DNA of 21,017 nt from a virus. A program made the position numbers and the translations under genes. The stretch's first letter is position 1. The number at the start of each line of letters is the position of its first letter. Where the stretch lies: IMG/VR virus record IMGVR_UViG_3300005832_000153, positions 1-21,017 of that record; one strand, 5' to 3'. Below are positions 1 through 6,356 of the stretch, one piece after another. The notes beneath the pieces are model-generated. The model did no database searches. It had not been told where the DNA came from and saw only the letters and a list, made by a program, of their open reading frames with translations.

Positions 1-33
1 GGATTTGTAAAATTGGTTACTGCCGCATCATAA
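1..33 (+). CDS. C-terminal end of major capsid protein (partial)
   Basis: The window opens inside a reading frame that gives GFVKLVTAAS and then a TAA stop. A short hydrophobic ending of this kind (F-V-K-L plus small residues) is typical of HK97-fold major capsid proteins, where the last beta strand lies at the C-terminus. The position just upstream of a head-tail connector block fits. Only ten codons are visible, so the family call rests on this ending and on context. It could also be another virion protein. Confidence 0.45.
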   Translation, partial: GFVKLVTAAS

Positions 34-48
34 TCGTTTTATAAGTTC

Positions 49-119
49 GCAGCAGGTTTTTACTTCCTTTTTCCTGCTGCTTGGAGGAGGAGAGTTTAAA
101 TCCCTTTCTCTCCTCCTCC
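49..119 (+). terminator. Two tandem hairpins after the capsid gene
   Basis: The first hairpin pairs GCAGCAGG (49-56) with CCTGCTGC (73-80) over a T-rich loop. The second pairs GGAGGAGGAGAG (83-94) with CTCTCCTCCTCC (108-119), a perfect 12-bp stem, followed after a few bases by a run of seven T (128-134). The second could act as an intrinsic terminator or as a stability element at the 3' end of the capsid mRNA. Its 5' arm is itself Shine-Dalgarno-like, and its 3' arm could instead pair with the ribosome binding site of the next gene at 135-142, so a translational role is also possible. Confidence 0.5.
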
Positions 120-143
120 TATTAAACTTTTTTTAGGAGGAGC

Positions 144-341
144 ATGCTAAATAAATCAAGAAATAAAATGATGCTAAATGATCCGTTTAAAGAAAAAATT
201 GAATTTTACTTCTGTAAATTTTGTGATAAAAGTTTTAATATAATCAGTTACAGAGAGTATGATTCAGTTCCGCTATGTCCTGCATGTGATAGAAAGCTTA
301 CAAAAGCTGATGTAAAGACTTCCGCGGTTATTACTAAATAA
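144..341 (+). CDS. Small zinc-ribbon protein
   Basis: A 65-residue protein with two CxxC pairs (C24/C27 and C45/C48), the spacing of a single zinc ribbon that binds one zinc ion. No catalytic motif is present. AGGAGG at 135-140 precedes the ATG by only three bases, a tight spacing, and part of this site is complementary to the CTCCTCC arm just upstream, so initiation may be regulated. Two in-frame ATGs at 168 and 171 have no visible ribosome binding site and are less likely starts. It lies between the capsid gene end and a second, larger Cys-rich gene, which suggests a virion-module accessory or a late regulator. Its function is not recognisable. Confidence 0.75.
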   Translation: MLNKSRNKMMLNDPFKEKIEFYFCKFCDKSFNIISYREYDSVPLCPACDRKLTKADVKTSAVITK

Positions 342-355
342 CAAAGGAGAATTAA

Positions 356-736
356 ATGATAGGCATTATATGTGTTAATTGTGATAATAAAGTAGAAGTA
401 AGAGATGGAAGCAATGTTTATCTTGGTTGTCATAAATGTGGATACCAGTTAGTTAAATTTGATACACAGGTACAGAAGACTTGTTTGGAGTGTGAAAATA
501 GCGAATTGGTTAAAGAAGGAAAAGAAGTAAAAGTCTTTCATACTGGAGGACATCAAATTTATCATATTAAAAGAAAAGGCACCTGGCCCTATGTTCCCAA
601 GGGCACAAAAACTTCTGAGATTATTAAAGCTAAAAAAGAAGAAGAAGAAATGACTGATGATGGTATAGCAGATATTGAAACTGAACCAAGCACAAGGAGA
701 TTAATTAAAAGAGGCAAGATTAAAAAGGGAAAGTAA
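356..736 (+). CDS. Protein with three CxxC motifs and a charged tail
   Basis: A 126-residue protein. The N-terminal half carries three CxxC pairs (C6/C9, C25/C28, C43/C46), enough for one full zinc ribbon plus half of another. After about residue 60 comes a Lys/Glu-rich stretch including a run of four Glu near residue 97, then a basic C-terminus. AAAGGAG lies at the proper distance before the ATG. It follows the 65-residue zinc-ribbon gene by 14 bases and is separated from the glycosyltransferase gene by two bases, so the three are probably cotranscribed and may be translationally coupled. Proteins of this kind often bind nucleic acid or protein partners, but nothing here fixes a role. Confidence 0.75.
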   Translation: MIGIICVNCDNKVEVRDGSNVYLGCHKCGYQLVKFDTQVQKTCLECENSELVKEGKEVKVFHTGGHQIYHIKRKGTWPYVPKGTKTSEIIKAKKEEEEMTDDGIADIETEPSTRRLIKRGKIKKGK

Positions 737-738
737 AA

Positions 739-1746
739 ATGAAATCGGAGAGAAAAGTAAAGATTGATTGGGCATCATCCGAAACAGATAAAGATGGGAA
801 AATTGTTGGTAATTATCTTGGATATGCTACTCATACAAAAAATCTTTTGCAAAGTATTAGAAAAAGGAAAGATATAGAAATAACAAACAAAGCAAAAAAC
901 ACTTTAATAATAACTACTCCTGAAGGATATAAGAATAAGATACAAGGAAAGAAAAACTGGTTATTTACAATGTTTGAGGGAAGTTTACCGGAAGATTATA
1001 TTAAGTCAATTCAGAAAGCAGATTATCTTTTAACTCCTTCAACATGGGTATCTGATTTATTTAAACCTCATTTTAAAAATAAGATTTATACTATTCCACA
1101 TGGAGTAACAAAAGATTATAAATTTAAGAAGAGAAGCTTTCCAGAAAATAAGCCTTTCAGATTTCTTTGGGTAGGAGCACCTAATCCAAGAAAAGGATGG
1201 GAAGAGTTAATTTTTTTATGGAAGCATTGTGGCTTTGAAAATTTTAGTAATATTGAATTATATCTGAAAACCACCGGAGTATCTTTAGAATTGGGAAAGA
1301 TGAAAAATGTTGTTTTAGATGGAAGAAAATTACCTAAACATGAATTGATAAACTTATATAATTCTGCCCATTGTTTTTTACTTCCACATAGAGGAGAAGG
1401 ATTTGGCTTAACTTTAGCAGAAGCGATGGCAACAGGACTTCCATGTATAGCAACAAATTACTCCGGAGTGACAGATTTCTTTGATAGTAAAGTTGGATTT
1501 GCTGTTGACTATGAAATAAAAAAGACAAAGATGATAAATCCCAAAACAAAAGTAGAAGTAGAAATAGATGCTGGATTCCCAATACTGGAGGATTTGGTTT
1601 CTAAAATGAAAGATGTTTTTATGAATTATGATTATGCTTTGAGATTAGGAAAAAAAGCTTCTGATAGAATTAAAAAAAAGTTTACTTGGTACAATTCCGC
1701 AACCACTTTAATAAACGTATTAAAGGAGAATGAAGCGTGGCAGTAA
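739..1746 (+). CDS. GT4-type (GT-B fold) glycosyltransferase
   Basis: A 335-residue protein with a clear family 4 glycosyltransferase signature. G-E-G-F-G-L at 219-224 is followed by L-A-E-A-M-A-T-G-L-P, giving the E-x7-E pair (E220 and E228) that contacts the nucleotide-sugar donor. An upstream segment (about 130-150, with FRFLWVGAPNPRKGWEELI) is the usual start of the second Rossmann domain. The protein is a little short for the family, with a reduced acceptor domain. It sits inside the head-tail gene block and overlaps the next gene by ten bases, so it is expressed late. The substrate may be a virion protein, but host surface glycan or phage DNA cannot be excluded. The family call is firm; the acceptor is unknown. 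Confidence 0.88.
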   Translation: MKSERKVKIDWASSETDKDGKIVGNYLGYATHTKNLLQSIRKRKDIEITNKAKNTLIITTPEGYKNKIQGKKNWLFTMFEGSLPEDYIKSIQKADYLLTPSTWVSDLFKPHFKNKIYTIPHGVTKDYKFKKRSFPENKPFRFLWVGAPNPRKGWEELIFLWKHCGFENFSNIELYLKTTGVSLELGKMKNVVLDGRKLPKHELINLYNSAHCFLLPHRGEGFGLTLAEAMATGLPCIATNYSGVTDFFDSKVGFAVDYEIKKTKMINPKTKVEVEIDAGFPILEDLVSKMKDVFMNYDYALRLGKKASDRIKKKFTWYNSATTLINVLKENEAWQ

Positions 1747-2324
1747 TTACTTATGATGATGTCAAAGTAGAACTTGACATGGATGAAGCAGAAACGAAAT
1801 GGGATACTTTATTAACTAATCTATGCTCTGCTATTCAATCTATCTTTGATTTAAAAACAGGAAGAACAATAGAAGAAACAGCTCATACAGAATATTACTC
1901 CGCTGATATGTATACATCTGAAATTTATTTAAAAAACTTTCCTGTAAAATCTGGAGCATCTTTTTCTTTATATGATGATCCTGATTGGCAGTACGGAAGC
2001 GATACTTTGATCTCAGCAAGTGATTATAAAGTATCGTTGACGGATGGAATTATTTATTATATTTCTCATTTCTTCAGAGGTAAGATGAATATAAAAGTAA
2101 TATATACTGCTGGATATACTGCCACAACTCTACCAGACGCCCACAAACAAATATTCGTTAGACAATGCTCCCATTGGTTTAAAGATGCTAAGAATGGCGA
2201 ATGGCATATTGATAGTATGAGTATTCCACAAGGCGGAAACATAATGAGAAAAAGATTGGATGGAAATTTACTTCCTGAATTTGAAAACTTGGTAATGATT
2301 GAAAGAAGGATTCAATCATGTTAG
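1737..2324 (+). CDS. Head-tail connector protein (gp6-like)
   Basis: A 195-residue protein whose order of elements matches phage gp6-like/YqbG head-tail connectors: an N-terminal helix pair with acidic residues, an aromatic-rich beta segment (EIYLKNFPVKSG), then V-I-Y-T-A-G-Y at about 121-127 followed by a helix beginning P-D-A-H-K-Q. The motif 'V-x-Y-x-A-G-Y then P-x-x-x-K' is characteristic of this family. These proteins form a ring below the portal. The start is GTG at 1737 with AAAGGAG upstream, inside the end of the glycosyltransferase gene. The next gene overlaps its stop. It is longer than many members because of extra C-terminal sequence. Confidence 0.8.
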   Translation: MAVITYDDVKVELDMDEAETKWDTLLTNLCSAIQSIFDLKTGRTIEETAHTEYYSADMYTSEIYLKNFPVKSGASFSLYDDPDWQYGSDTLISASDYKVSLTDGIIYYISHFFRGKMNIKVIYTAGYTATTLPDAHKQIFVRQCSHWFKDAKNGEWHIDSMSIPQGGNIMRKRLDGNLLPEFENLVMIERRIQSC

Positions 2325-2836
2325 AGATAAAACTAACGCCAAAAAAGAATTGGGGAGAATTTGTCAAGAAAGTAAGACTATGGCCTAATAAGAGAAGTCG
2401 TCTAATTTCAAGGATTCTCTCAATGTCTGCTGATGAAGTAATTACTACTTCGCAAACAAAGTACTTGACCGGAGCAAGAAAAAGGGGTTTTTTAAATGTT
2501 GATACAGGGAGACTAAGAAGCAGTTTAACAAAGCACCCAAAATCGGGTGCAGTAAAAAGAGGAAATAGTTATTTTGTAATTGTTGGTACAAATGTTTGGT
2601 ATGGTAGAATGTACCATGAAGGATTCATGAACAGAAAAGTGGATGATATAATAAGACCTAAGAAAGCAAAAGCTTTAATGATTCCACTTAGAGGTGGAAG
2701 AGTTATTTTTAGAAAGAGTGTAAAAGTAGATTCAAGACCAAGACCGTTTTTATCAAATGCTTTAGATGATGTAAAACCAAATATGGTAAGAGTACTTATG
2801 AAAGCAGGTGTTCAATTTGACGACTCCAAATTTTAA
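2318..2836 (+). CDS. HK97 gp10-like head-tail / tail completion protein
   Basis: A 172-residue basic protein. The features are those of the HK97 gp10-like family: an N-terminal helix, a central segment 'VDTGRLRSSL' at about 60-69, a mid-region 'VGTNVWYGRMYHEGF', and the C-terminal 'RPRPFLSNALDD', a version of the family's R-P-F-L ending. These proteins join the head connector to the tail. The gene overlaps the previous one by seven bases (ATG inside the TTAG stop region) and is itself overlapped by the next, the usual order connector, gp10, tail terminator, tail tube. The family assignment is good; the exact position in the virion is inferred from gene order. Confidence 0.8.
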   Translation: MLEIKLTPKKNWGEFVKKVRLWPNKRSRLISRILSMSADEVITTSQTKYLTGARKRGFLNVDTGRLRSSLTKHPKSGAVKRGNSYFVIVGTNVWYGRMYHEGFMNRKVDDIIRPKKAKALMIPLRGGRVIFRKSVKVDSRPRPFLSNALDDVKPNMVRVLMKAGVQFDDSKF

Positions 2837-3254
2837 ATTAAAAGAGATAAAGGCGCAGATTATAACTCAGCTACAGAATATTGATGGCGGAAGTAATTAT
2901 AACAATAAACTTCCGCATGCCAATATTTTCTCTGGTTTTAAATCTTTCGAAACTGTAAATAGTTATCCAACAGTATGTGTTGGATATATTGCGGAGCCTG
3001 ATTCTATTCCCACAGACCAAAGGACTTATGAATGTGATATTACTTCGGAGTTATATGCTTATACAAAAAATAGTTTAAACCCATTGGATTATATACTGGA
3101 TTTTTGCGAAGATATTCAGACTTGTCTTTTAGAAGATCCAAGCTTAAATAGTCTTATTTATCAACTATCATTATCATATGAAATCACATCTATGGAAGAT
3201 TTAGGTGTAGCAGTAATTACTTTAAAAGCAAAGACAGAGTGGACAAATTCTTAA
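2808..3254 (+). CDS. Tail terminator-like protein
   Basis: A 148-residue protein located between the gp10-like gene and the tail tube gene, where siphophages and myophages place the tail terminator (lambda gpU / gp17-like). It has the expected pattern: an N-terminal helix (IKAQIITQLQNI), a strand with 'YPTVCVGYIAEPD', a long helix after 'NPLDYILDFCEDIQ' and a final beta strand ending 'VAVITLKAKTEW'. The longest frame starts at GTG 2808, which has no good ribosome site. TTG at 2817 is preceded by AGGTG at 2806-2810 and is a reasonable alternative start. Function is inferred mainly from order, size and secondary-structure pattern. Confidence 0.62.
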   Translation: MFNLTTPNFKLKEIKAQIITQLQNIDGGSNYNNKLPHANIFSGFKSFETVNSYPTVCVGYIAEPDSIPTDQRTYECDITSELYAYTKNSLNPLDYILDFCEDIQTCLLEDPSLNSLIYQLSLSYEITSMEDLGVAVITLKAKTEWTNS

Positions 3255-3269
3255 ATTAGGAGGAAAGTA

Positions 3270-4361
3270 ATGGCAACAAATATTACAGGTCGTGAATTTA
3301 TATGCGCTATCAAAAAAGCTACTACTTGGAGAACTGCCGTAGAATGTGGTGCAGGATCAGGAGTACTTGTTACTACAGAGGGTTTAGGAGATAAAGCTCC
3401 TAAATTTGTTGATGATGATAGTGCTGGACAGATTGATATTAAATACTCTTATAAGGTATCGGAAAGTTTGCCCGGAAGAACTATTGATGGATACTTTCGA
3501 TATGATATGTGGGATTTGGCAATAGCTTTAGCAATGGGCACTGTTCAGACTCCTGTTGCTGCTGAAGCTACAAGTACAGCATACAAAAGCATGTACACGT
3601 TGAAAGATAATATTGACGATTTATTTGCAACATTAGCAATGAAGAAAGCGGCAACAACTGAAGGAGTATGGGAGGTTCCCTCAGCGAAGATACATGGATT
3701 TACTATCAACGCAATGATTGGTGAGCTTGCTAAGATTCAAGTAAATCTAACAGGAAACAAAATTGAAACGGACGCAACATCAAGAGTAAACAATAGTACT
3801 ACACTTGCAAATGTTACCTATTTAACTGAAGGTGATATTGTTAGGATGAATAGTAATTTCTCTATTTGGATGAATGCCCAAAGTGGAGATGCTCTTGATT
3901 CTGGTGATGCAATATATCCAAATTCTTTTACTCTAACATATAACAGGCCGATGGATGAAAACTGGTCTGCTGGCAATGAAGACTTGGATGAGCCTACGCA
4001 AGGCGGGTTTGCTGATACTACTTTGACATTAAATTTTGATAAGTATAACTTGGACACTTTTATGCAAGCAATAGAAGATGAAACGGCACAGAAGATATTA
4101 ATCACTTTTCAAGGTGATATAATTGCAGGGAGTACGCGGTACAAGTTTAGTTTTTATTTACCAAAAGTAGAATTTCAAAGCGCATCGAGTCCAATGTCTG
4201 GACCTGGAAAAATTCCACACAATATTACTGGAAAGTGTCGGGCTGTTACTACTGCTCCGACTGGTATGGATGATGCGTCTATTGATGCAAGTGTTGGGCA
4301 AGATTGTTTGTCGGCAGTTAATCTATTTGTTGTCAATACAATTTCAAGTTCTGTTATTTAA
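3270..4361 (+). CDS. Major tail tube protein
   Basis: A 363-residue protein with a very strong ribosome binding site (AGGAGGAAAG) before its ATG, as expected for an abundant virion protein. The composition is typical of a tail tube subunit: rich in Thr, Ser, Gly and Ala, no Cys-pair motifs, alternating beta strands, an N-terminal Met-Ala-Thr start and a C-terminal 'NITGKCRAVTTAPTGMDD' region. At 363 residues it is larger than simple tube proteins, so it may carry an added domain. It closes the virion block, and an intrinsic terminator begins 25 bases after its stop. A sheath or another abundant structural role is less likely but possible. Confidence 0.7.
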   Translation: MATNITGREFICAIKKATTWRTAVECGAGSGVLVTTEGLGDKAPKFVDDDSAGQIDIKYSYKVSESLPGRTIDGYFRYDMWDLAIALAMGTVQTPVAAEATSTAYKSMYTLKDNIDDLFATLAMKKAATTEGVWEVPSAKIHGFTINAMIGELAKIQVNLTGNKIETDATSRVNNSTTLANVTYLTEGDIVRMNSNFSIWMNAQSGDALDSGDAIYPNSFTLTYNRPMDENWSAGNEDLDEPTQGGFADTTLTLNFDKYNLDTFMQAIEDETAQKILITFQGDIIAGSTRYKFSFYLPKVEFQSASSPMSGPGKIPHNITGKCRAVTTAPTGMDDASIDASVGQDCLSAVNLFVVNTISSSVI

Positions 4362-4385
4362 AATTTTTAAATGTTTAAAGTTTTT

Positions 4386-4432
4386 AAAAAGGTGAAACCT
4401 TTTGAAATATTTAAGGGTTTCACCTTTTTTTT
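4386..4432 (+). terminator. Intrinsic terminator after the tail tube gene
   Basis: AAAAAGGTGAAACC (4386-4399) pairs perfectly with GGTTTCACCTTTTT (4416-4429), and the T run extends to 4432. With GC-rich base pairs in the stem and eight T after it, this is a canonical Rho-independent terminator. The A-rich 5' flank could also let it work on the other strand. It ends the virion transcript. Confidence 0.9.
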
Positions 4433-4734
4433 ATTTTTAAACTTTTTAAATAAAATAATTTAATCAGGAAATTACAAATATGTAAAAACCCCGCCTAACG
4501 CTCTAATTTGCGTTTTAAGCTACTTTAGGCATGAGGGCATATCAGTATATTAACTTGTGCCAGATCGTTGTTTTTAGATATAGATATTTGATTTTATTAT
4601 ATATTTTAATTAAATATCGGACTGTTTAAATTTTTTTATATTTTTTTTCAGTTTTTTTATAGCCCAAACAAAAACAAGATATAAATAGCTGAAATTATTA
4701 AATAAAAAAAAATGAAAAAAAATGAAAAAAAAGC
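4433..4734. other. AT-rich intergenic stretch with a small foldable element
   Basis: No plausible gene is seen. One sub-segment, 4493-4563, is less AT-rich and can fold. GCCTAA (4493-4498) can pair with TTAGGC (4525-4530), and AACGC (4497-4501) with GCGTT (4510-4514). GGCATGAG (4528-4535) can pair with CTTGTGCC (4556-4563) using two G-U pairs, with a short ATAT/ATAT stem inside. The first and last helices share bases 4528-4530 and would compete. The remainder is mostly A and T tracts. A-runs at about 4703-4732 lie directly upstream of the promoter at 4735 and look like an UP element. Confidence 0.5.
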
Positions 4735-4763
4735 TTGACATATTTTTTTAAATATGGTATAAA
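4735..4763 (+). promoter_or_regulatory. Near-consensus sigma70-type promoter
   Basis: TTGACA (4735-4740), a 17-bp spacer and TATAAA (4758-4763) match the housekeeping consensus almost fully, and A-tracts immediately upstream resemble an UP element. Transcription should start near 4770, at the beginning of the large structured RNA, and can run on into the early genes at 5500. This is the strongest promoter seen in the window. Confidence 0.88.
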
Positions 4764-4765
4764 AA

Positions 4766-5384
4766 ACTCACGTTTTGAGTTTTTGCGGTTCTTTAAAATT
4801 ATTTCGCGCGTCAGAACTTGCCCTGGTTTTATTCGGATCTCACTGATTGACAACGTGAAAAATTTCTTTTCTTTGATATAAGGTGCTTAATAAAACAACG
4901 GCTGACTGGGTTTAGCCCGAGCCGCTGGCAAGTTAGCATAAAAGCTTCTAGTAGCTTAAAACTCATCAGAGTCGTAAACGACTATTTGTCAAAAAATCGA
5001 CAATCCCTAAAACGGACAAGCGAAAAAAGCAGCTTGAGCACCAGAATCCAACAAGTCGCCCGACTTGTTAGGAAATCTAAATCTAATCCCCGACAAATTC
5101 AAATTTTTTCGTCCTATATATTATGTGATCAATCCGGTCAAACCGAGAATCATATAATCCCTGTTTGAAACCCGTTTAAAATATAATTCTTGTGTGAGGG
5201 TATGCTCTTGATCCAATGATCCTATTTTATGCTTAGTCATATAGGGGGAGGTCATGCACAGAGCGTAGAGCAAAGATTAAACACAAGTTGTTTTATTAAG
5301 CGAAGTATTTTAGTAGCACGGCAGGAAAAATTTGAACTAACGAATCTGAAAGGTCATATTAAGTAGGATTTTAGGGGATGCCAA
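4766..5384 (+). ncRNA. Large structured noncoding RNA (ROOL/GOLLD-like candidate)
   Basis: About 620 nt without a credible gene, richer in G and C than the flanks and starting at a strong promoter. Helices found by eye: AACTTGCC (4815-4822) with GGCAAGTT (4927-4934); a nested CGGCT/AGCCG hairpin at 4899-4924; GTCG/CGAC near 4971-4982; TTGTC/GACAA (4986-5003); AACAAGTC/GACTTGTT (5050-5069); ATTATGTGAT/ATCATATAAT enclosing CGGT/ACCG at about 5119-5157; CTTGTGT (5189-5195) with ACACAAG (5281-5287); and CCCTAAAA (5005-5012) with TTTTAGGG (5369-5376). The longest is CTTAATAAAACAAC (4886-4899) with GTTGTTTTATTAAG (5287-5300), extended by a G-C pair, closing a domain of about 390 nt. Size, ornate folding and phage location resemble ROOL and GOLLD RNAs; the class itself was not verified. 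A 60-codon frame inside is not a gene. Confidence 0.65.
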
Positions 5385-5387
5385 TAA

Positions 5388-5491
5388 TCTCCTTTTGATG
5401 GCAGCAATTAATTTTGTTGCCATCTTTAAATACACTATTTTATTTTTAAGTGTATTTAAAGATGGTAATAAATAACAATCTAAAAAGGAGA
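5388..5491 (+). promoter_or_regulatory. 5' leader with overlapping hairpins and anti-Shine-Dalgarno
   Basis: GATGGCAGCAA (5397-5407) pairs with TTGTTGCCATC (5414-5424). CCATCTTTAAATACAC (5420-5435) pairs perfectly with GTGTATTTAAAGATGG (5450-5465). The two stems share 5420-5424, so they compete at their base. TCTCCTTTT (5388-5396) is the exact complement of AAAAGGAGA (5483-5491), the ribosome binding site of the gene at 5500. The whole could close as a junction that hides this site. It may also serve as the 3' end of the large RNA. Confidence 0.5.
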
Positions 5492-5499
5492 AAAGAACA

Positions 5500-5733
5500 A
5501 TGAAAAAATTTAAATTAACATTGTCCAGTGATGAAGGTATTGTAATTGATTGTATTGACTTCGTTGTGACGGAAAATGAAGCTGAAACAAACGAATGCCT
5601 GAACGCGAGTTTTGAGGAAGACTTGGGCGGCATGTTAGTAACACATGATGAAATAAAAAGGTACGAAAGTATGGACGATATGATGATGGAACGGATTTAT
5701 GAAAGTGTTTATTGTGAAATGTTTGACAAATAA
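5500..5733 (+). CDS. Small acidic protein, first gene of the early operon
   Basis: A 77-residue, strongly acidic protein (several EE, DE and DD pairs) preceded by AAAAAGGAG. It has an N-terminal beta-like segment (KFKLTLSSDEGIVIDCIDFVV) and a helical C-terminal half rich in Met and Glu. No known domain is recognised. It is the first gene after the large RNA and the hairpin leader, so its translation may depend on the leader fold described at 5388-5491. Small acidic early phage proteins often bind and block host proteins, but that role is only a possibility here. Confidence 0.75.
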   Translation: MKKFKLTLSSDEGIVIDCIDFVVTENEAETNECLNASFEEDLGGMLVTHDEIKRYESMDDMMMERIYESVYCEMFDK

Positions 5734-5755
5734 TAATCTGAAAGGGGAAAAGAAA

Positions 5756-6040
5756 ATGGGAAAAAAAATTGGGTATTTCGTTCATGTATTCACAAGTTCC
5801 TTAAAAGTCAAAAAGTTGATCGAAGAAAATTTGCAATTTTCTGAAACCTTTAAAAATGAAAAAAGCGGTAAACATTTTGGCGGAGTTAGGACAAAAAGTT
5901 ATAAATGGGAGATTCTGATCAACCATAATACCAAACGTGACCAAAAAAGAAATTTCAAAGAGATTATCAAATATATTGAAAAACATATAGAGGATGATCT
6001 TTGGTATGTTTGTAAATCTGATTTAGTAGAAAAAGTTTAA
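5756..6040 (+). CDS. Hypothetical small basic protein
   Basis: The start chosen is ATG 5756, preceded by AAAGGGG at a good distance. The frame is open back to 5699, but that would overlap the previous gene without a ribosome site. The product is 94 residues, Lys-rich, with a helical middle (LKVKKLIEENLQ), a beta segment (SYKWEILINHN) and a second helix (FKEIIKYIEKHIEDD). No family is recognised. Its TAA stop lies inside the left arm of the first copy of the conserved hairpin, so the gene and the hairpin behave as one unit. Confidence 0.7.
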   Translation: MGKKIGYFVHVFTSSLKVKKLIEENLQFSETFKNEKSGKHFGGVRTKSYKWEILINHNTKRDQKRNFKEIIKYIEKHIEDDLWYVCKSDLVEKV

Positions 6041-6096
6041 ATCAGTATTTAGGAGCATAAAGTCAAAAACTTTATGCTCCTATGAATTGATTTAAA
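6036..6096 (+). repeat. Conserved bipartite hairpin, copy 1
   Basis: The outer stem is TTTAAATCA (6036-6044) with TGATTTAAA (6088-6096). It is followed by an unpaired GTATTT / ATGAAT internal loop and an apical stem AGGAGCATAAAG (6051-6062) with CTTTATGCTCCT (6070-6081), capped by a seven-base loop. It contains the stop codon of the upstream gene and has no T run after it, so it is not a standard terminator. Confidence 0.9.
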
Positions 6097-6121
6097 TTGT
6101 AACTTATAAAAAAAGGATATT

Positions 6122-6352
6122 ATGATGGATAAAAAATCGGAGTTAAAAAAATATCCAGAAGCTTATAAATGTCCATTTTGTGGCAGATTATTATATGGTA
6201 TCGCTGTTGAAATAAAACATGGTGAAATTGATTTCAGTAGGTACTATGAGTTAAATTGGGATAAAGATGGCTTTTACTATATTTCGAAAAGAACACATAG
6301 TCCTTTCCTGTGTAAAATGAAACTTAGAAAAACCACAAAAAAAAGGAGATAG
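6122..6352 (+). CDS. Small protein with a CPFCGR zinc-knuckle motif
   Basis: A 76-residue protein with C17-P-F-C20-G-R, the first half of a zinc ribbon, and only one further Cys (near residue 65, in SPFLCKMK), so the zinc site would be incomplete unless His residues contribute. The C-terminus is basic. AAAAGGA precedes the ATG, and a second ATG follows immediately. It lies between hairpin copy 1 and the 299-residue gene with a four-base gap, indicating cotranscription. Many phages carry such short 'CPxCG' proteins of unknown role. Confidence 0.7.
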   Translation: MMDKKSELKKYPEAYKCPFCGRLLYGIAVEIKHGEIDFSRYYELNWDKDGFYYISKRTHSPFLCKMKLRKTTKKRR

Positions 6353-6356
6353 ACAA

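Noticed and set aside
4493-4545. Resemblance of CCGCCTAACGC to the 5' strand of a twister ribozyme
   Set aside because: The conserved 3' strand (GGAGGG and the closing P1 arm) is absent, so the core cannot form.
4986-5168. 60-codon open frame inside the large RNA region
   Set aside because: No ribosome site, no protein-like pattern, and it overlaps several strong RNA helices.
4766-5384. Search for tRNA genes near the large RNA, as often seen with ROOL/GOLLD
   Set aside because: No cloverleaf with a GGTTCRA-type T arm and an acceptor stem was found.
5699-5755. Longer start for the gene at 5756
   Set aside because: The upstream ATG overlaps the previous gene and has no ribosome site, whereas AAAGGGG stands properly before 5756.
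6036-6096. The conserved hairpins as ordinary intrinsic terminators
   Set aside because: None is followed by a T run, and genes downstream of them lack visible promoters, so full termination would silence the operon.
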